Assembly (NCBI RefSeq): GCF_014850955.1
Contig: NZ_JACXSS010000001.1
Span: forward strand, 558,001 to 622,000
Length of the DNA: 64,000 nucleotides
Reading direction: 5' to 3'
Source of the DNA: Methylomonas albis
Lineage (GTDB): Bacteria; Pseudomonadota; Gammaproteobacteria; Methylococcales; Methylomonadaceae
Part shown: piece after piece, positions 56,050 to 64,000 of the stretch
Layout of the letters: each line of letters begins with the position of its first letter
Numbering within the stretch: position 1 is the stretch's first letter
Notes under the pieces: generated by a model
Seen by the model: the letters and a program-made list of their open reading frames with translations, nothing else
The model's database searches: none
What the model was told of the DNA's origin: nothing
Position numbers and translations under genes: made by a program

Positions 56050-57747
56050 ATGGAAGACGATAAAACCGTTTTCATGGGGGTAAGTCCGTTTAATGCAGCG
56101 GAAATAGATGCTGATCGCACCGTATTGGCCCGGCCGGAGACGCTTCAGGTCGATTTGTTGGATATTAGCGGCCAAGTCATCGCTCATTTTTCGTTTGAAA
56201 ACAGTTTCAGCGTCGGCCGGGCACAAGAGAACGCGGTTGTCGTCAACGATCAATCTATTAGCCGCCATCATCTGGAGATTAAGCGGGAGCCTGATGGCTG
56301 GTGGGTCGTGGACTTAAATAGCACGCATGGCGTGTATCGGGATAAACAGCGGCTGGCGGCTAAAACCAAATTACACTTGCCGGTTTTGTTGGGCTTGGGC
56401 GTTTCGCCGTTTGAACTCAAAATCGCCTCTGCGAACCCAAACCCAGCGCAGTCTAAGCCAGCAGACGATGCCACCTTATATGCCGCCGCGCCAACGCCGG
56501 TTGTTAATCAGCCGCAAGTGGCGCCACAGCCTAAGGTTCAGCAGAACTTATCGGCAGATGCCATCAAAAACCGCCTGTTGTCCGAGGAAGAATCGGCGGA
56601 TATGGGCGACTACACGCGCATGGTGCGCCGCGTGATCCGCGAGGATAGGACGGTCAGAACCAAAAACTACAAAAAATTGATTTGGTCGCTAGGCCTATTG
56701 TTTGTGATCTCCGCCGGCTTGGTGACTTATCAATATCTGGCGTTGGACAACGCCCGCAAACTGGCGATCAATATGTTTTACGACGTAAAAACCTTGGAAG
56801 TCAGTTTGTCGCAAGCCGATATGCGCTTGGCGGAGAATGTCGAGTCCCTGGCAAAAGCCTTTGAAGAAGTAAAAGACGAAAAACTAAAAGTTTCTCAGGA
56901 GCGCATCAAAGCCGAACAGGCAAAAATTCTGGAAGAGAAAAAACGCCTGGCGGAAGAACGGCAAAAGCTGAAATTGATGAAAGCCAAGTACCAGGAGTAT
57001 CTAAAAGAAATCGATTTTCTGCGCCTAAGCTTTCCGACCGACGAACAATACGAACGCGAGTTAATCACCCGCGTGGTGAGAGGTTTTGGGGAAAGCGAGT
57101 TGGAGTTGCCGGACGAGTTTGTCACGCAGGTGCGGCAGTACATCAAAAACTGGCAAGATACAGGCAGGTTGCGCTTGGCTGTTAAAAACATGCAAGACAA
57201 CCAATATGGCCCAATGGTGTTGGATGCGTTGGATAAGGAAGGCCTGCCGGCTTATTTTATGTATTTGCCACTACAAGAAAGCAATTACGACACCAAAGCG
57301 ATAGGGCCGGAGACGCGTTTTGGCATTGCCAAGGGTGCCTGGCAATTCTTAGCCACCACCGGCCAGGAATACGGCCTGCCACCGGGTCCGCTGGCCAATG
57401 TCAGAGAATACGACGAGCAAGATGCGCGTTTTGATTTTGCGCAGGCCACCCAGGCCGGCGCCAAATATCTGAAATACATCTACAGCAAGCAAGCTCAAGC
57501 GTCGGGCTTGTTGGTAATGGCTAGCTATAACTATGGCCACAATAAAGTGCGCGGTATGGTGGAAAAAATGCCCGACAACCCGCGCGACCGCAACTTCTGG
57601 AAATTCATCCAAGAATACGAAATTCCGGTGGAAACCTACGATTACGTGTTTTACATCGTCTCGGCAGCGGTGATAGGCGAAGACCCCAAGCATTTTGGTT
57701 TTGATTTTAGCCCGCCGCTTTTGCAGGTGTCTCCAGTCGTTAATTGA
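56050..57747 (+). CDS. FHA-domain, membrane-anchored lytic transglycosylase
   Basis: About 565 residues from ATG 56050 (TTG 56047 adds one). A cytoplasmic FHA domain (about 35-125; SVGRAQENAVVVNDQSISRHH, LNSTHGV) is followed by a basic linker, one TM helix (about 217-234), a long coiled coil (about 260-315) and a C-terminal SLT-like domain: PLQESNYDTKAIGPETRFGIAKGAWQF with catalytic Glu (about 414) and MASYNYGHNKVRG. It should couple phospho-Thr signalling in the cytoplasm to wall cleavage outside. Unusual domain combination. Confidence 0.9.
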   Translation: MEDDKTVFMGVSPFNAAEIDADRTVLARPETLQVDLLDISGQVIAHFSFENSFSVGRAQENAVVVNDQSISRHHLEIKREPDGWWVVDLNSTHGVYRDKQRLAAKTKLHLPVLLGLGVSPFELKIASANPNPAQSKPADDATLYAAAPTPVVNQPQVAPQPKVQQNLSADAIKNRLLSEEESADMGDYTRMVRRVIREDRTVRTKNYKKLIWSLGLLFVISAGLVTYQYLALDNARKLAINMFYDVKTLEVSLSQADMRLAENVESLAKAFEEVKDEKLKVSQERIKAEQAKILEEKKRLAEERQKLKLMKAKYQEYLKEIDFLRLSFPTDEQYERELITRVVRGFGESELELPDEFVTQVRQYIKNWQDTGRLRLAVKNMQDNQYGPMVLDALDKEGLPAYFMYLPLQESNYDTKAIGPETRFGIAKGAWQFLATTGQEYGLPPGPLANVREYDEQDARFDFAQATQAGAKYLKYIYSKQAQASGLLVMASYNYGHNKVRGMVEKMPDNPRDRNFWKFIQEYEIPVETYDYVFYIVSAAVIGEDPKHFGFDFSPPLLQVSPVVN

Positions 57748-57849
57748 GTTTTTGGGATTATTAGGTGGCTATCGGCCAGAACCGGATGATCAGTTTGCAA
57801 TGAGCATTAGAAGTTAAGCATTGATCTCCCAATGAATAAACATAGCCCG

Positions 57850-57937
57850 CGTAGGGCGCATTGGCGCTAGCGTAATGCGCCGAATGATTTAAGGCCAACA
57901 TGCGGCGCAATACGGCTACGCCTATTGACGCCCTACG
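57850..57937. repeat. REP-type inverted pair (BIME-like)
   Basis: CGTAGGGCGCATTGGCGC..GTAATGCGCC (57850-57881) and its inverted relative GGCGCAATACGGC..GACGCCCTACG (57904-57937) are separated by 22 bp; each arm can also fold on itself. The GTAGGGCG head matches the REP ends around the transposase remnant at 59375-60017. Confidence 0.75.
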
Positions 57938-57986
57938 ATTTCTGCTTCTTTCGCCTTACGGCTTTGCCAATTACCGAGATTAAAAC

Positions 57987-59051
57987 ATGGGTTGGGATCT
58001 TTTAAATTTGTTTATCGCTCCGGGGACCTTGCGCTTGATCGTTTGGGCGGTGGCGATAGGCGCTGTCGCTACTTTTCTGGTCGTGCTGTGGTTTAGCATT
58101 TCCGCCGCCCGGCGCAATATCGATAATTCTAAACTCAGATATCTAGCCATGGGTTTGGTGTTGGCGATATTTCTGATGCCTGTGGCTTACAAGCTCCATC
58201 AAAACCACCTGAAACAACAAGCACTGGATGCCAAGCTCGCCACCATGACCAAGGCCCTGGACCGCTATCACGAGTTGTGCAAGGGCGCGGGCGAAAAAAT
58301 TTATCGCACCGTCGACGATGTCGACGGGGTGTTTTTGATGAAGCTGGAGTTCGATGAAAACACCGGCATCAGCCAGTACAGCAACGATGCCAAGAGTCCT
58401 TATGAAAGTCTCGGGGATTTCGACAAAAGCGGGCTTTATAAAAACGACCATGCTGTTGGTTATATGAGCTTTGACGGTTATATCGAAGGATTCTTGCGCG
58501 ACGGGTCCGTTGACCACGGACATTGGCTTGAAGATTCGAAAACGTTTAAACGGCGACCAGCGTTTCAATACGTTGAGGCCATCGATCCCTTGGACGGGAA
58601 ACGTTACCGCTACACCGGCAGTTGGCAAAAAACCGACAGAACCAACCGAAAAAAATGGCGCAAAATGGATTATGTCCCCCGTGAATTATTGGAGTCCGTT
58701 AATTTTAATGCCGGAGGACCGATTGAGTTCGTATTAACTCGCGAACCGGCCGGCAATCCGCCGCCGCGCTACGGCGTGACCTACGATGACCTGGAAACCC
58801 CGGAAGAACGCAAGATGTGGATAGCCGGCAGCGCCTTGAAAGTAGTCGATCTGCAAACGGGCGAGTTGCTGGGACAGCGCATCGGTTATTTACATGACCG
58901 AGGTGGCGGCAGTGCGGCTGGCGGCCGGCAGCCGTGGTCATTTGCTAAAACCGAAGTGGGCTGGTCATGTCCTCCACAGAGAGTGGTAGGCCATTCCAAG
59001 CGTGATTTCATAATGGATGTATTACATACCAGTCAAGGAGTTAAACCATGA
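57987..59051 (+). CDS. Membrane-anchored hypothetical protein paired with a lipase-like gene
   Basis: This 354-residue protein has two N-terminal TM helices (about 14-38 and 51-68). The remainder is soluble (LKLEFDENTGISQY, YIEGFLRDGSVDHGHWLE, RYRYTGSWQKTDRTNRKKW). No known family. Its stop overlaps the start of the lipase-like gene (4 bp), so the two are coupled; by layout it could be an immunity or accessory protein of a lipase effector. A proline/charged C-terminus ends with DVLHTSQGVKP. Confidence 0.6.
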   Translation: MGWDLLNLFIAPGTLRLIVWAVAIGAVATFLVVLWFSISAARRNIDNSKLRYLAMGLVLAIFLMPVAYKLHQNHLKQQALDAKLATMTKALDRYHELCKGAGEKIYRTVDDVDGVFLMKLEFDENTGISQYSNDAKSPYESLGDFDKSGLYKNDHAVGYMSFDGYIEGFLRDGSVDHGHWLEDSKTFKRRPAFQYVEAIDPLDGKRYRYTGSWQKTDRTNRKKWRKMDYVPRELLESVNFNAGGPIEFVLTREPAGNPPPRYGVTYDDLETPEERKMWIAGSALKVVDLQTGELLGQRIGYLHDRGGGSAAGGRQPWSFAKTEVGWSCPPQRVVGHSKRDFIMDVLHTSQGVKP

Positions 59052-59443
59052 ACAAATCTACGATCTCAACTTATTTGAGATATATGCAACTGCAAGTCGT
59101 TGCAGAGGCATTCTTAACCAATATGTCTGGAACTCTTTATTTGCCAGGTTCCGACGAATTTAATCAAGCATTGATAGATGGCAATAAACACACCAGCAAA
59201 CTCACCACCCCCGAAATCAAGGACTTTCAAGCCAACTGGAAAGTCGTCGCCCAACAAGCCAACACCGACACCGGCTTTAGCGGTACGCTGTTCAAAACCC
59301 CAGGCGATAATCCCGAATACGTCATCTCCTTCCGCAGCACCGAATTCGTCGAAGACAACATTCGGGACAGGGCCGTAGGGCGGATAAGCAAAGCGTCATC
59401 CGCCGATAATGCGTCAATTATCCGGTTCGCCCACTTCGAATGA
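59048..59443 (+). pseudogene. N-terminal fragment of a lipase-like protein, truncated by a REP/RAYT element
   Basis: About 110 native residues (LRYMQLQVVAEAFLTNMSG, LTTPEIKDFQANWKVVAQQ, NPEYVISFRSTEFVEDNIRD) match the N-terminus of large lipase-type proteins. The frame then enters the REP sequence at about 59375 (AVGRISKASSAD is repeat-encoded) and ends at 59443. The GxSxG catalytic part is missing and is not found on the far side of the element. Confidence 0.7.
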
Positions 59444-60017
59444 TGCCAAATCTAACCCTGCCCAATTTAATGGATAAATATCCATCTTGACCAAGCGGTG
59501 AAAACTTGAATACGGCTAATCTTTAACCGCTGTCGCCCAACCATGCTTGACCGGATTATGATGAATATAATCCATATGTGCCGCATAGTCGGCATCACCG
59601 ATAATGGTATGCTCCCAAAAACGACGTTGCCATATGCCACGCTCGTGGCGCTTTATTCTGGTTGCTGAACGATATGCGGTTTTAGGGATTGTTTTCGAGA
59701 AGGCTTTTTTTATAGCCTGCCATCGGTTGGAATATAGATCGTCACCGGCCGGTAATGTCCAAATCGCATGCATATGATCAGGCAAAACCACCCAGGCATC
59801 GATATACCCATAGGGCACAAGTAAAATGGCTGCTTTTCCCGAACCGTTCGCACAGCTTCCCGCAACGCTGCAATATGTTCGATCAACAGCGTCGATTTGC
59901 GTTCGAGCAGGTTAACGGTGAAAAAATAGGTGCCGCCGGGAATGCGATTGCGTCGATAGTTTGGCATGAAAAGAGTTTAACCGATTGGGCGGATGACGCT
60001 ACGCTTATCCGCCCTAC
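59375..60017. mobile_element. REP-associated tyrosine transposase (RAYT) unit with inverted REP ends
   Basis: A 30-bp REP at 59375-59404 (GTAGGGCGGATAAGC..) and its inverted, nearly identical partner at 59988-60017 flank a dead RAYT gene. Each REP is a hairpin (GGCGGATAAGC / GCGTCATCCGCC). The unit appears to have inserted in a lipase-like gene. Confidence 0.85.
59516..59967 (-). pseudogene. REP-associated Y1 transposase, frameshifted
   Basis: The N-terminal part (59967 down to about 59820) reads [19 protein letters not shown]; the rest (59818-59516) reads [19 protein letters not shown] with the HUH motif HMH, then WQRRFWEH and [10 protein letters not shown]. The two parts are in different frames, joined near GTGCCCTAT at about 59818 where one base is missing or two were gained. 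RAYTs move REP sequences in trans; this copy should be inactive. Confidence 0.9.
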
Positions 60018-60415
60018 AGCCACCTTGAAATTGTGAACAAACTGCCGGGATCAACAGGCTACTGTAAGGGCTAAATTAGTCGTTCACCAGAAATCGGGGG
60101 CTGTCCGCAACGGGTCGATCTGAGACCGCCAGTGTGCCGTTCTATCGAAACGATGGTTCAAATTCATGTGCCTGAACAAGATTGTCTGGTCTAGCCACGG
60201 ATTAACTTTGGTGACGTATGGGGGGATTTCCGCCCAGGATACGGGCCGTGCAGTACTAAATTCTACCGCCCGGCCAAAATGATCAATTTGTTCAACAGTT
60301 ACTTGAAGCGAAAAATCTGTCTCGATATAAAACTATATGCACCGTGGCGCTTTGAGCTATTGCAGCGAGTAGTCGAAACCAATGGGGTAGGCCCCCACTG
60401 GTTTTTGCTAACCAA
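60018..60415. other. Gene-free gap
   Basis: No gene is supported. An open + strand stretch at 60279-60545 runs antisense into the next gene and is not credible. Confidence 0.45.
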
Positions 60416-60694
60416 TTATTTATCCTTTTGCTCAGTAACAGGTGCCGCGGTTTCACTAGGCGTTTTGGTATCAGCAGGCGTTGGTGTCTCGGCAGCTTTC
60501 TTTGCGGCTCGCTCCGCAGCCTTTTTTGCCAGCGCCGCCTTTTGATCCGCGGCTTGTCTCGCGGCTACCGACCCGGTTTCCGCTGCGGCCAGCACGATTG
60601 TTGAGTCTGCTTGAGTTAATGTTGGAGTTAAGAGCGACGATAGTACGAAAAGACATACCATCCCTCTCATTTTCTTAAATTTGATCTGCAACAT
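60416..60694 (-). CDS. Exported Ala/Lys-rich small protein
   Basis: This 92-residue protein has a signal peptide (GMVCLFVLSSLLTPTLTQA, cleavage about 30) and a low-complexity mature part with alternating Ala-Lys (AALAKKAAERAAKKAAE) followed by a Pro/Thr tail. No family; it may bind polyanions in the envelope. Upstream of ATG an SD (AGGAACG) is present on the minus strand. Confidence 0.6.
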   Translation of the reverse strand: MLQIKFKKMRGMVCLFVLSSLLTPTLTQADSTIVLAAAETGSVAARQAADQKAALAKKAAERAAKKAAETPTPADTKTPSETAAPVTEQKDK

Positions 60695-60894
60695 AATCGT
60701 TCCTTTAGTTAAATAGTTATTTCACATTAGTACAACTCGGGAGCCCCGAGAATCAATAGGGTCAGACTCAATTGATCTTGCGCTACTCTAACCCCGACCT
60801 TACTGTCATTTACCTCCTTCTTATAAATTGGATTATCTTATAGTCCACATTACAACGCCTGTCAGCTACCCGGCCTGGTTAATCAGCGGCGGCA

Positions 60895-61215
60895 TTAGGC
60901 TTCAAATCCTATCGCGAATGAGGAGAAACCCGACTCGTCCCCATAAATCAAAGACAGACCGGACGGATCGGGCATCGCGATTTGACGGGCAGAATAGGCG
61001 TCCAACAGCGGCGTGATGTGCCGTACCGAACCCGGTGTGGTGTAAACCAGAAAGGCCGTGCCATCGTCGGACCAGCCGCCGAACATCGACATGCCTGCGG
61101 GGCCGTTTCTGGCTATGTAAGCTGCTCGGAATGCGCCCATCAAGACGTGAGCTTCGCCGGACTCGTACTCCTGGCGCGAGAGCGTGATGCGGTGCCAACT
61201 CATGGTTTTTGCCAT
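60895..61215 (-). CDS. Hypothetical protein, about 106 residues
   Basis: ATG 61215 follows SD GGAAGGA; an upstream in-frame ATG at 61293 lacks one. The sequence TMSWHRITLSRQEYESGEA, MSMFGGWSDDGTAFLVYTTPG and AMPDPSGLSLIYGDESGF is that of a small soluble protein. No family is recognised. Confidence 0.6.
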   Translation of the reverse strand: MAKTMSWHRITLSRQEYESGEAHVLMGAFRAAYIARNGPAGMSMFGGWSDDGTAFLVYTTPGSVRHITPLLDAYSARQIAMPDPSGLSLIYGDESGFSSFAIGFEA

Positions 61216-61372
61216 TTCATTCCTTCCGACGTTAAATCGATTCGATTGGCCGGCATAGCGCCGCTGTTTTATTGCGGTCTGCGGCGTACGCACGTTAAGA
61301 ATCTTAACACCGGAAAGTGATGCGGGCCAACCAAGCGCTCACGTAGCCTACCTAAAGCCTCGCGCCAAAAAC

Positions 61373-62281
61373 TTAGGAAATGTAGTTAAACAAAGACAGG
61401 TTTTGCACCTTGGTATAGGCCTGCTGCGCCGCTTGCAGCGATACTTGTTGCAGATTAAATTTGCTCAAGGCGTCTGCGTAATCCAGATCACCTATGTCCG
61501 AGGCGGTGGATTTGTTGTCGAGGATGTAGTCGGCGTTTAAATTTTCCTGATCGTCCAAGGCGTTCAAGCGGGCGCCGGCCGATGCGCGAATGGTGTCGAA
61601 GCGCACCAGCGCCGTATCCATGTCGTTCAACGAGTTTTTATTAGGGGTGTTGGCTTTTAAATCAGCGGATATTTGTGCGACTGCTTGAAAAACATTGCTG
61701 ATGCTGCCGGCCGTCAGCGGCGCTGCTTGAATACTGCCGAATACCGACTCGCCGGGGTCGCCGTCGGTGACTTGTCGGCTGGGCCCTATGGCGATACTGC
61801 GTTGGTTCGCGTCACCTTGATAGGCGTAGGCCGGGGTGTCGGTAAAAGCGGCCTGGTCGGTTTTGTACCCGGAAAAAATATACTCGCCGTTGGCATTTTT
61901 GGTATTGGCGATGCTTAACAATTGCTTGTTCAATTCGTCGATTTCCAATGCGATTTGCTTGCGGTTGGTGGCGGTGTTGCTGTCGTTCAAGCCTTGTACG
62001 GTCAATTCCCTGATTCTGTGCAGAACGTTACCCGCATTATCCAGTCCGGATTCTTCCAGGCTCAGTCTTTGCCGGGCCGCGCCGATATTGACCTGGTATT
62101 GCTGGTTTTCCTTTATGTTGTAATCCAGGTCTATCATGCTGGTGGCGGCGACCGCATTTTCGGCAGGGCTTAGGTATTTCTTGCCGGACGATAGTTTTAG
62201 CTGAGTCTCGCTGAGTTTGGCTTGTTGATCCAACATCGCGTTAACGCCGAGCTGACTATTCCATGAAGTTGAAATGCGCAT
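61373..62281 (-). CDS. flgL: Flagellar hook-associated protein 3
   Basis: This 302-residue FlgL is the hook-filament junction protein. The flagellin-like N-terminus (RISTSWNSQLGVNAMLDQQAKLSETQLKLSSGKKYLSP) and C-terminus (FNLQQVSLQAAQQAYTKVQNLSLFNYIS) form the coiled coil of the family. It lies 9 bp after flgK and is co-transcribed with it. Confidence 0.94.
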   Translation of the reverse strand: MRISTSWNSQLGVNAMLDQQAKLSETQLKLSSGKKYLSPAENAVAATSMIDLDYNIKENQQYQVNIGAARQRLSLEESGLDNAGNVLHRIRELTVQGLNDSNTATNRKQIALEIDELNKQLLSIANTKNANGEYIFSGYKTDQAAFTDTPAYAYQGDANQRSIAIGPSRQVTDGDPGESVFGSIQAAPLTAGSISNVFQAVAQISADLKANTPNKNSLNDMDTALVRFDTIRASAGARLNALDDQENLNADYILDNKSTASDIGDLDYADALSKFNLQQVSLQAAQQAYTKVQNLSLFNYIS

Positions 62282-62290
62282 AATAATCTC

Positions 62291-63958
62291 CTAGCGGAAT
62301 GCGCCGATCAGGGTGTCGAACAGCGAGTTGGCCACCGAAACGGCTTTGGCTGCTGCCTGATACGAATTTTGAAAATTGATGAGATTGGCTGCCTCTTCAT
62401 CCAGGTTGACGCCGGATACGCTTTCTTTAGCACTGCTGGCTTGCTTCAGCAATGTTTCCTGGGCGGTGCGGCCGACCGAAGCTGCATGGGTTTGCGAGCC
62501 GACGTCGGAGATCATTTGACCATAGACTTGGGTAAAGCTGGCTTTGCCGCCGAACATTTTTGCTTGGGTTTCCAGATTGGCCAGTTTCAGTGCATTACTG
62601 TTGTCGCCGGTTAGGCCGGTGGCGCTGGCGGCGGCGATTTGCCTTGGATTGGTGATGGCCGAGTTAAGTTTTATTTTGGCGGCGGCATTAAAGTTGGGGC
62701 TGATTTGGAAGGAATCGCCAGTAGTCAGCGAACCGCCGCTAAAGCTGATGCTAAAACCGTTAGTCGCGGCGGTGGTCGCTAGAGTGGCGGCGCTTAAGCC
62801 GGCCGTAGTGGTATTGTCGCTTAAATTGGTTAGGCTGAAAGTGGTCGCCGGTAAGGTTGCCGTAACGTCCAGTCTGTAGGATGCCCCCAAGCCGGATGCC
62901 GATGTCGGCGACACAAACGCGCTGGAAACCACCAGATTGCTATCGCTAACCGTTGCTTTAACTTGCGGGGTGGGCGAATTCAAATCAAAAAAATCTACAT
63001 TGGTATTGCCGTTGATGTCGTAGCCGGCTTTATGAATATTGTTAAATTCGGTCGCCAGTCCGGTAGCCAGCAAGCCCAGCTGCTGTTGCGCGGGGTCCAG
63101 CACTTGATCTCGAAAGCGCAGGTTGCCGGATAGTTCGCCGCCGGATAGTTGGCTGGAAATATCTTGGCCATTCAGCATGATCAGCTTTTGATTGACGTCG
63201 TTGCTATCACCCACCACCGACAGTGTCGAAGCCGCACTGCCTAGCACCAAAGGCTGGCCTTTGCCGATAAACACGTTGTATGAGCCATCGCTCTGGCTGA
63301 CATAGGAAACATCGGCTTTTTCGGCGATTTTAGTCAACAACAGATCGCGCTGATCCATTAATTCGTTGGGCATTTGCTTGCCGGATGAACGGCCTATGTC
63401 CGATACGATCTTCACATTTAGTTCGGCCAGTGTTTTTGCGTAACCATTGAGTTCTTGAACCGCACTGGTGACATTGTCGTTGACGCGTTTCCGCAAGTCG
63501 CCGAAGCGCTCGCTCATGGTGTTGAACTGTTGAGTCAAGGATTCGGCTTCGGTCAACATGACTTGGCGGGCGGCCACCGAGCTGGGATCGTTGGCGACAC
63601 CGTCTATTGCATCGAAAAAGCTTTTCATGGCCGGTGCCAGACCGGTGGTTGCATCGGCAGTAATATTATCGACTTGCGACGACAAGGTGTAGAAGCTGTT
63701 GACCTCGTTATAAGTGGCGGTGCTGGAGCGCAATTGATTGGTGATGAATTGGTCGTAGCTGCGAGTGATATTGGCAACTTCGACGCCGTTACCCATATAG
63801 CCGTTGCCGGTAAATTGCTCGGGGCGGGTAGCCAGTTCAGTGCGTTGTCGGCTATAGCCTTCGGTGTTGGCGTTGCTGATGTTGTTGCTGGTGGTTTCCA
63901 GCGAGCGTTGGAACGCCGTCAGCCCCGATAATGCATTTCCGAGAATTCCAATGGCCAT
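62291..63958 (-). CDS. flgK: Flagellar hook-associated protein 1
   Basis: This 555-residue FlgK has the typical rod/hook N-terminus (ALSGLTAFQRSLETTSNNISNANTEGYSRQR), the NQLRSSTATYNEVNSFY segment and the C-terminal VNLDEEAANLINFQNSYQAAAKAV. Length is close to other gammaproteobacterial FlgK. SD GGAGG precedes ATG 63958. Confidence 0.95.
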   Translation of the reverse strand: MAIGILGNALSGLTAFQRSLETTSNNISNANTEGYSRQRTELATRPEQFTGNGYMGNGVEVANITRSYDQFITNQLRSSTATYNEVNSFYTLSSQVDNITADATTGLAPAMKSFFDAIDGVANDPSSVAARQVMLTEAESLTQQFNTMSERFGDLRKRVNDNVTSAVQELNGYAKTLAELNVKIVSDIGRSSGKQMPNELMDQRDLLLTKIAEKADVSYVSQSDGSYNVFIGKGQPLVLGSAASTLSVVGDSNDVNQKLIMLNGQDISSQLSGGELSGNLRFRDQVLDPAQQQLGLLATGLATEFNNIHKAGYDINGNTNVDFFDLNSPTPQVKATVSDSNLVVSSAFVSPTSASGLGASYRLDVTATLPATTFSLTNLSDNTTTAGLSAATLATTAATNGFSISFSGGSLTTGDSFQISPNFNAAAKIKLNSAITNPRQIAAASATGLTGDNSNALKLANLETQAKMFGGKASFTQVYGQMISDVGSQTHAASVGRTAQETLLKQASSAKESVSGVNLDEEAANLINFQNSYQAAAKAVSVANSLFDTLIGAFR

Positions 63959-63967
63959 GGTAGCCTC

Positions 63968-64000
63968 CTAACCCGCGCTTTTTAGAGCTGCTACCTGGGC
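63968..64000 (-). CDS. 3' end of the gene upstream of flgK (probably flgJ)
   Basis: The last ten codons (reading AQVAALKSAG then TAG at 63968) lie nine bases before the flgK start. In this operon order the gene is normally flgJ. Too short to prove. Confidence 0.4.
   Translation of the reverse strand, partial: AQVAALKSAG

Noticed and set aside
60279-60545. + strand open frame of 88 codons
   Set aside because: Its second half is antisense to the exported Ala/Lys-rich gene, which has a clear signal peptide and SD.

Overview
The window looks like chromosome from a gammaproteobacterial, probably Methylomonas-like, methanotroph. This is inferred from overall protein character (CysDN, GatCAB, the MreBCD-PBP2-RodA-MltB cluster, FlgK/FlgL, a tmRNA with tag ANDENYSVALAA); no methane gene or 16S rRNA is present to prove it. 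Core genes are moderately GC-rich, while the accessory stretch of about 9.8-29 kb is clearly AT-rich.

Layout. (1) 1-9.1 kb is core: a Tat-exported HAD-like protein; cysN and cysD split by a Doc-type toxin-antitoxin pair and a small secreted protein; an OGT-like glycosyltransferase; trxC; an M48 protease; and cbpA-cbpM. (2) 9372-9770 is ssrA (tmRNA). (3) 9771-29073 is a genomic island between the 3' end of ssrA and what looks like the original ssrA terminator, now at 29.1 kb. It carries a Mu Com-like regulator overlapping a DNA methyltransferase, a GIY-YIG/AbiC-type cassette between two 281-bp structured repeats, small plasmid- or ICE-type genes, two H-NS-like proteins, a secreted HNH nuclease-like protein, a Rap1a/Tai-like protein, and a damaged replication module (AlpA, TOPRIM, DUF3987, Rep). 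Two inverted 851-bp IS5-family copies then bracket a YefM/YoeB-type module and a membrane protein. No integrase was found. (4) 29.1-39.6 kb is a second accessory zone: an MNT/HepT-like pair, an IS66 element with an 8-bp target duplication, ruined hsdM and hsdS, an intact hipBA, an intact hsdR, a third copy of the 281-bp repeat, and a DUF1778 antitoxin with a dead GNAT toxin. (5) 39.8-44.9 kb is one 1720-residue exonuclease-RecQ-UvrD fusion. (6) 45-57.7 kb is core: gatCAB with a Uma2 gene inside it, mreB/C/D-mrdA-rodA-mltB, and an FHA-lytic transglycosylase. (7) 57.8-60.7 kb has REP-type inverted repeats and a dead REP-associated transposase that has cut a lipase-like gene. (8) 61.4-64 kb is flgL and flgK.

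Themes. Five toxin-antitoxin-type modules occur in 40 kb. Defence genes (methylase, AbiC-like, type I R-M remnant) sit with repeats and IS elements, and many of the foreign genes carry single inactivating lesions. The observations that most deserve a check are the 281-bp hairpin-ended repeat next to defence genes, a hairpin over the methylase start resembling the Mu com-mom switch, a Rep gene joined across a canonical -1 slippery heptamer, and the triple helicase-nuclease fusion.
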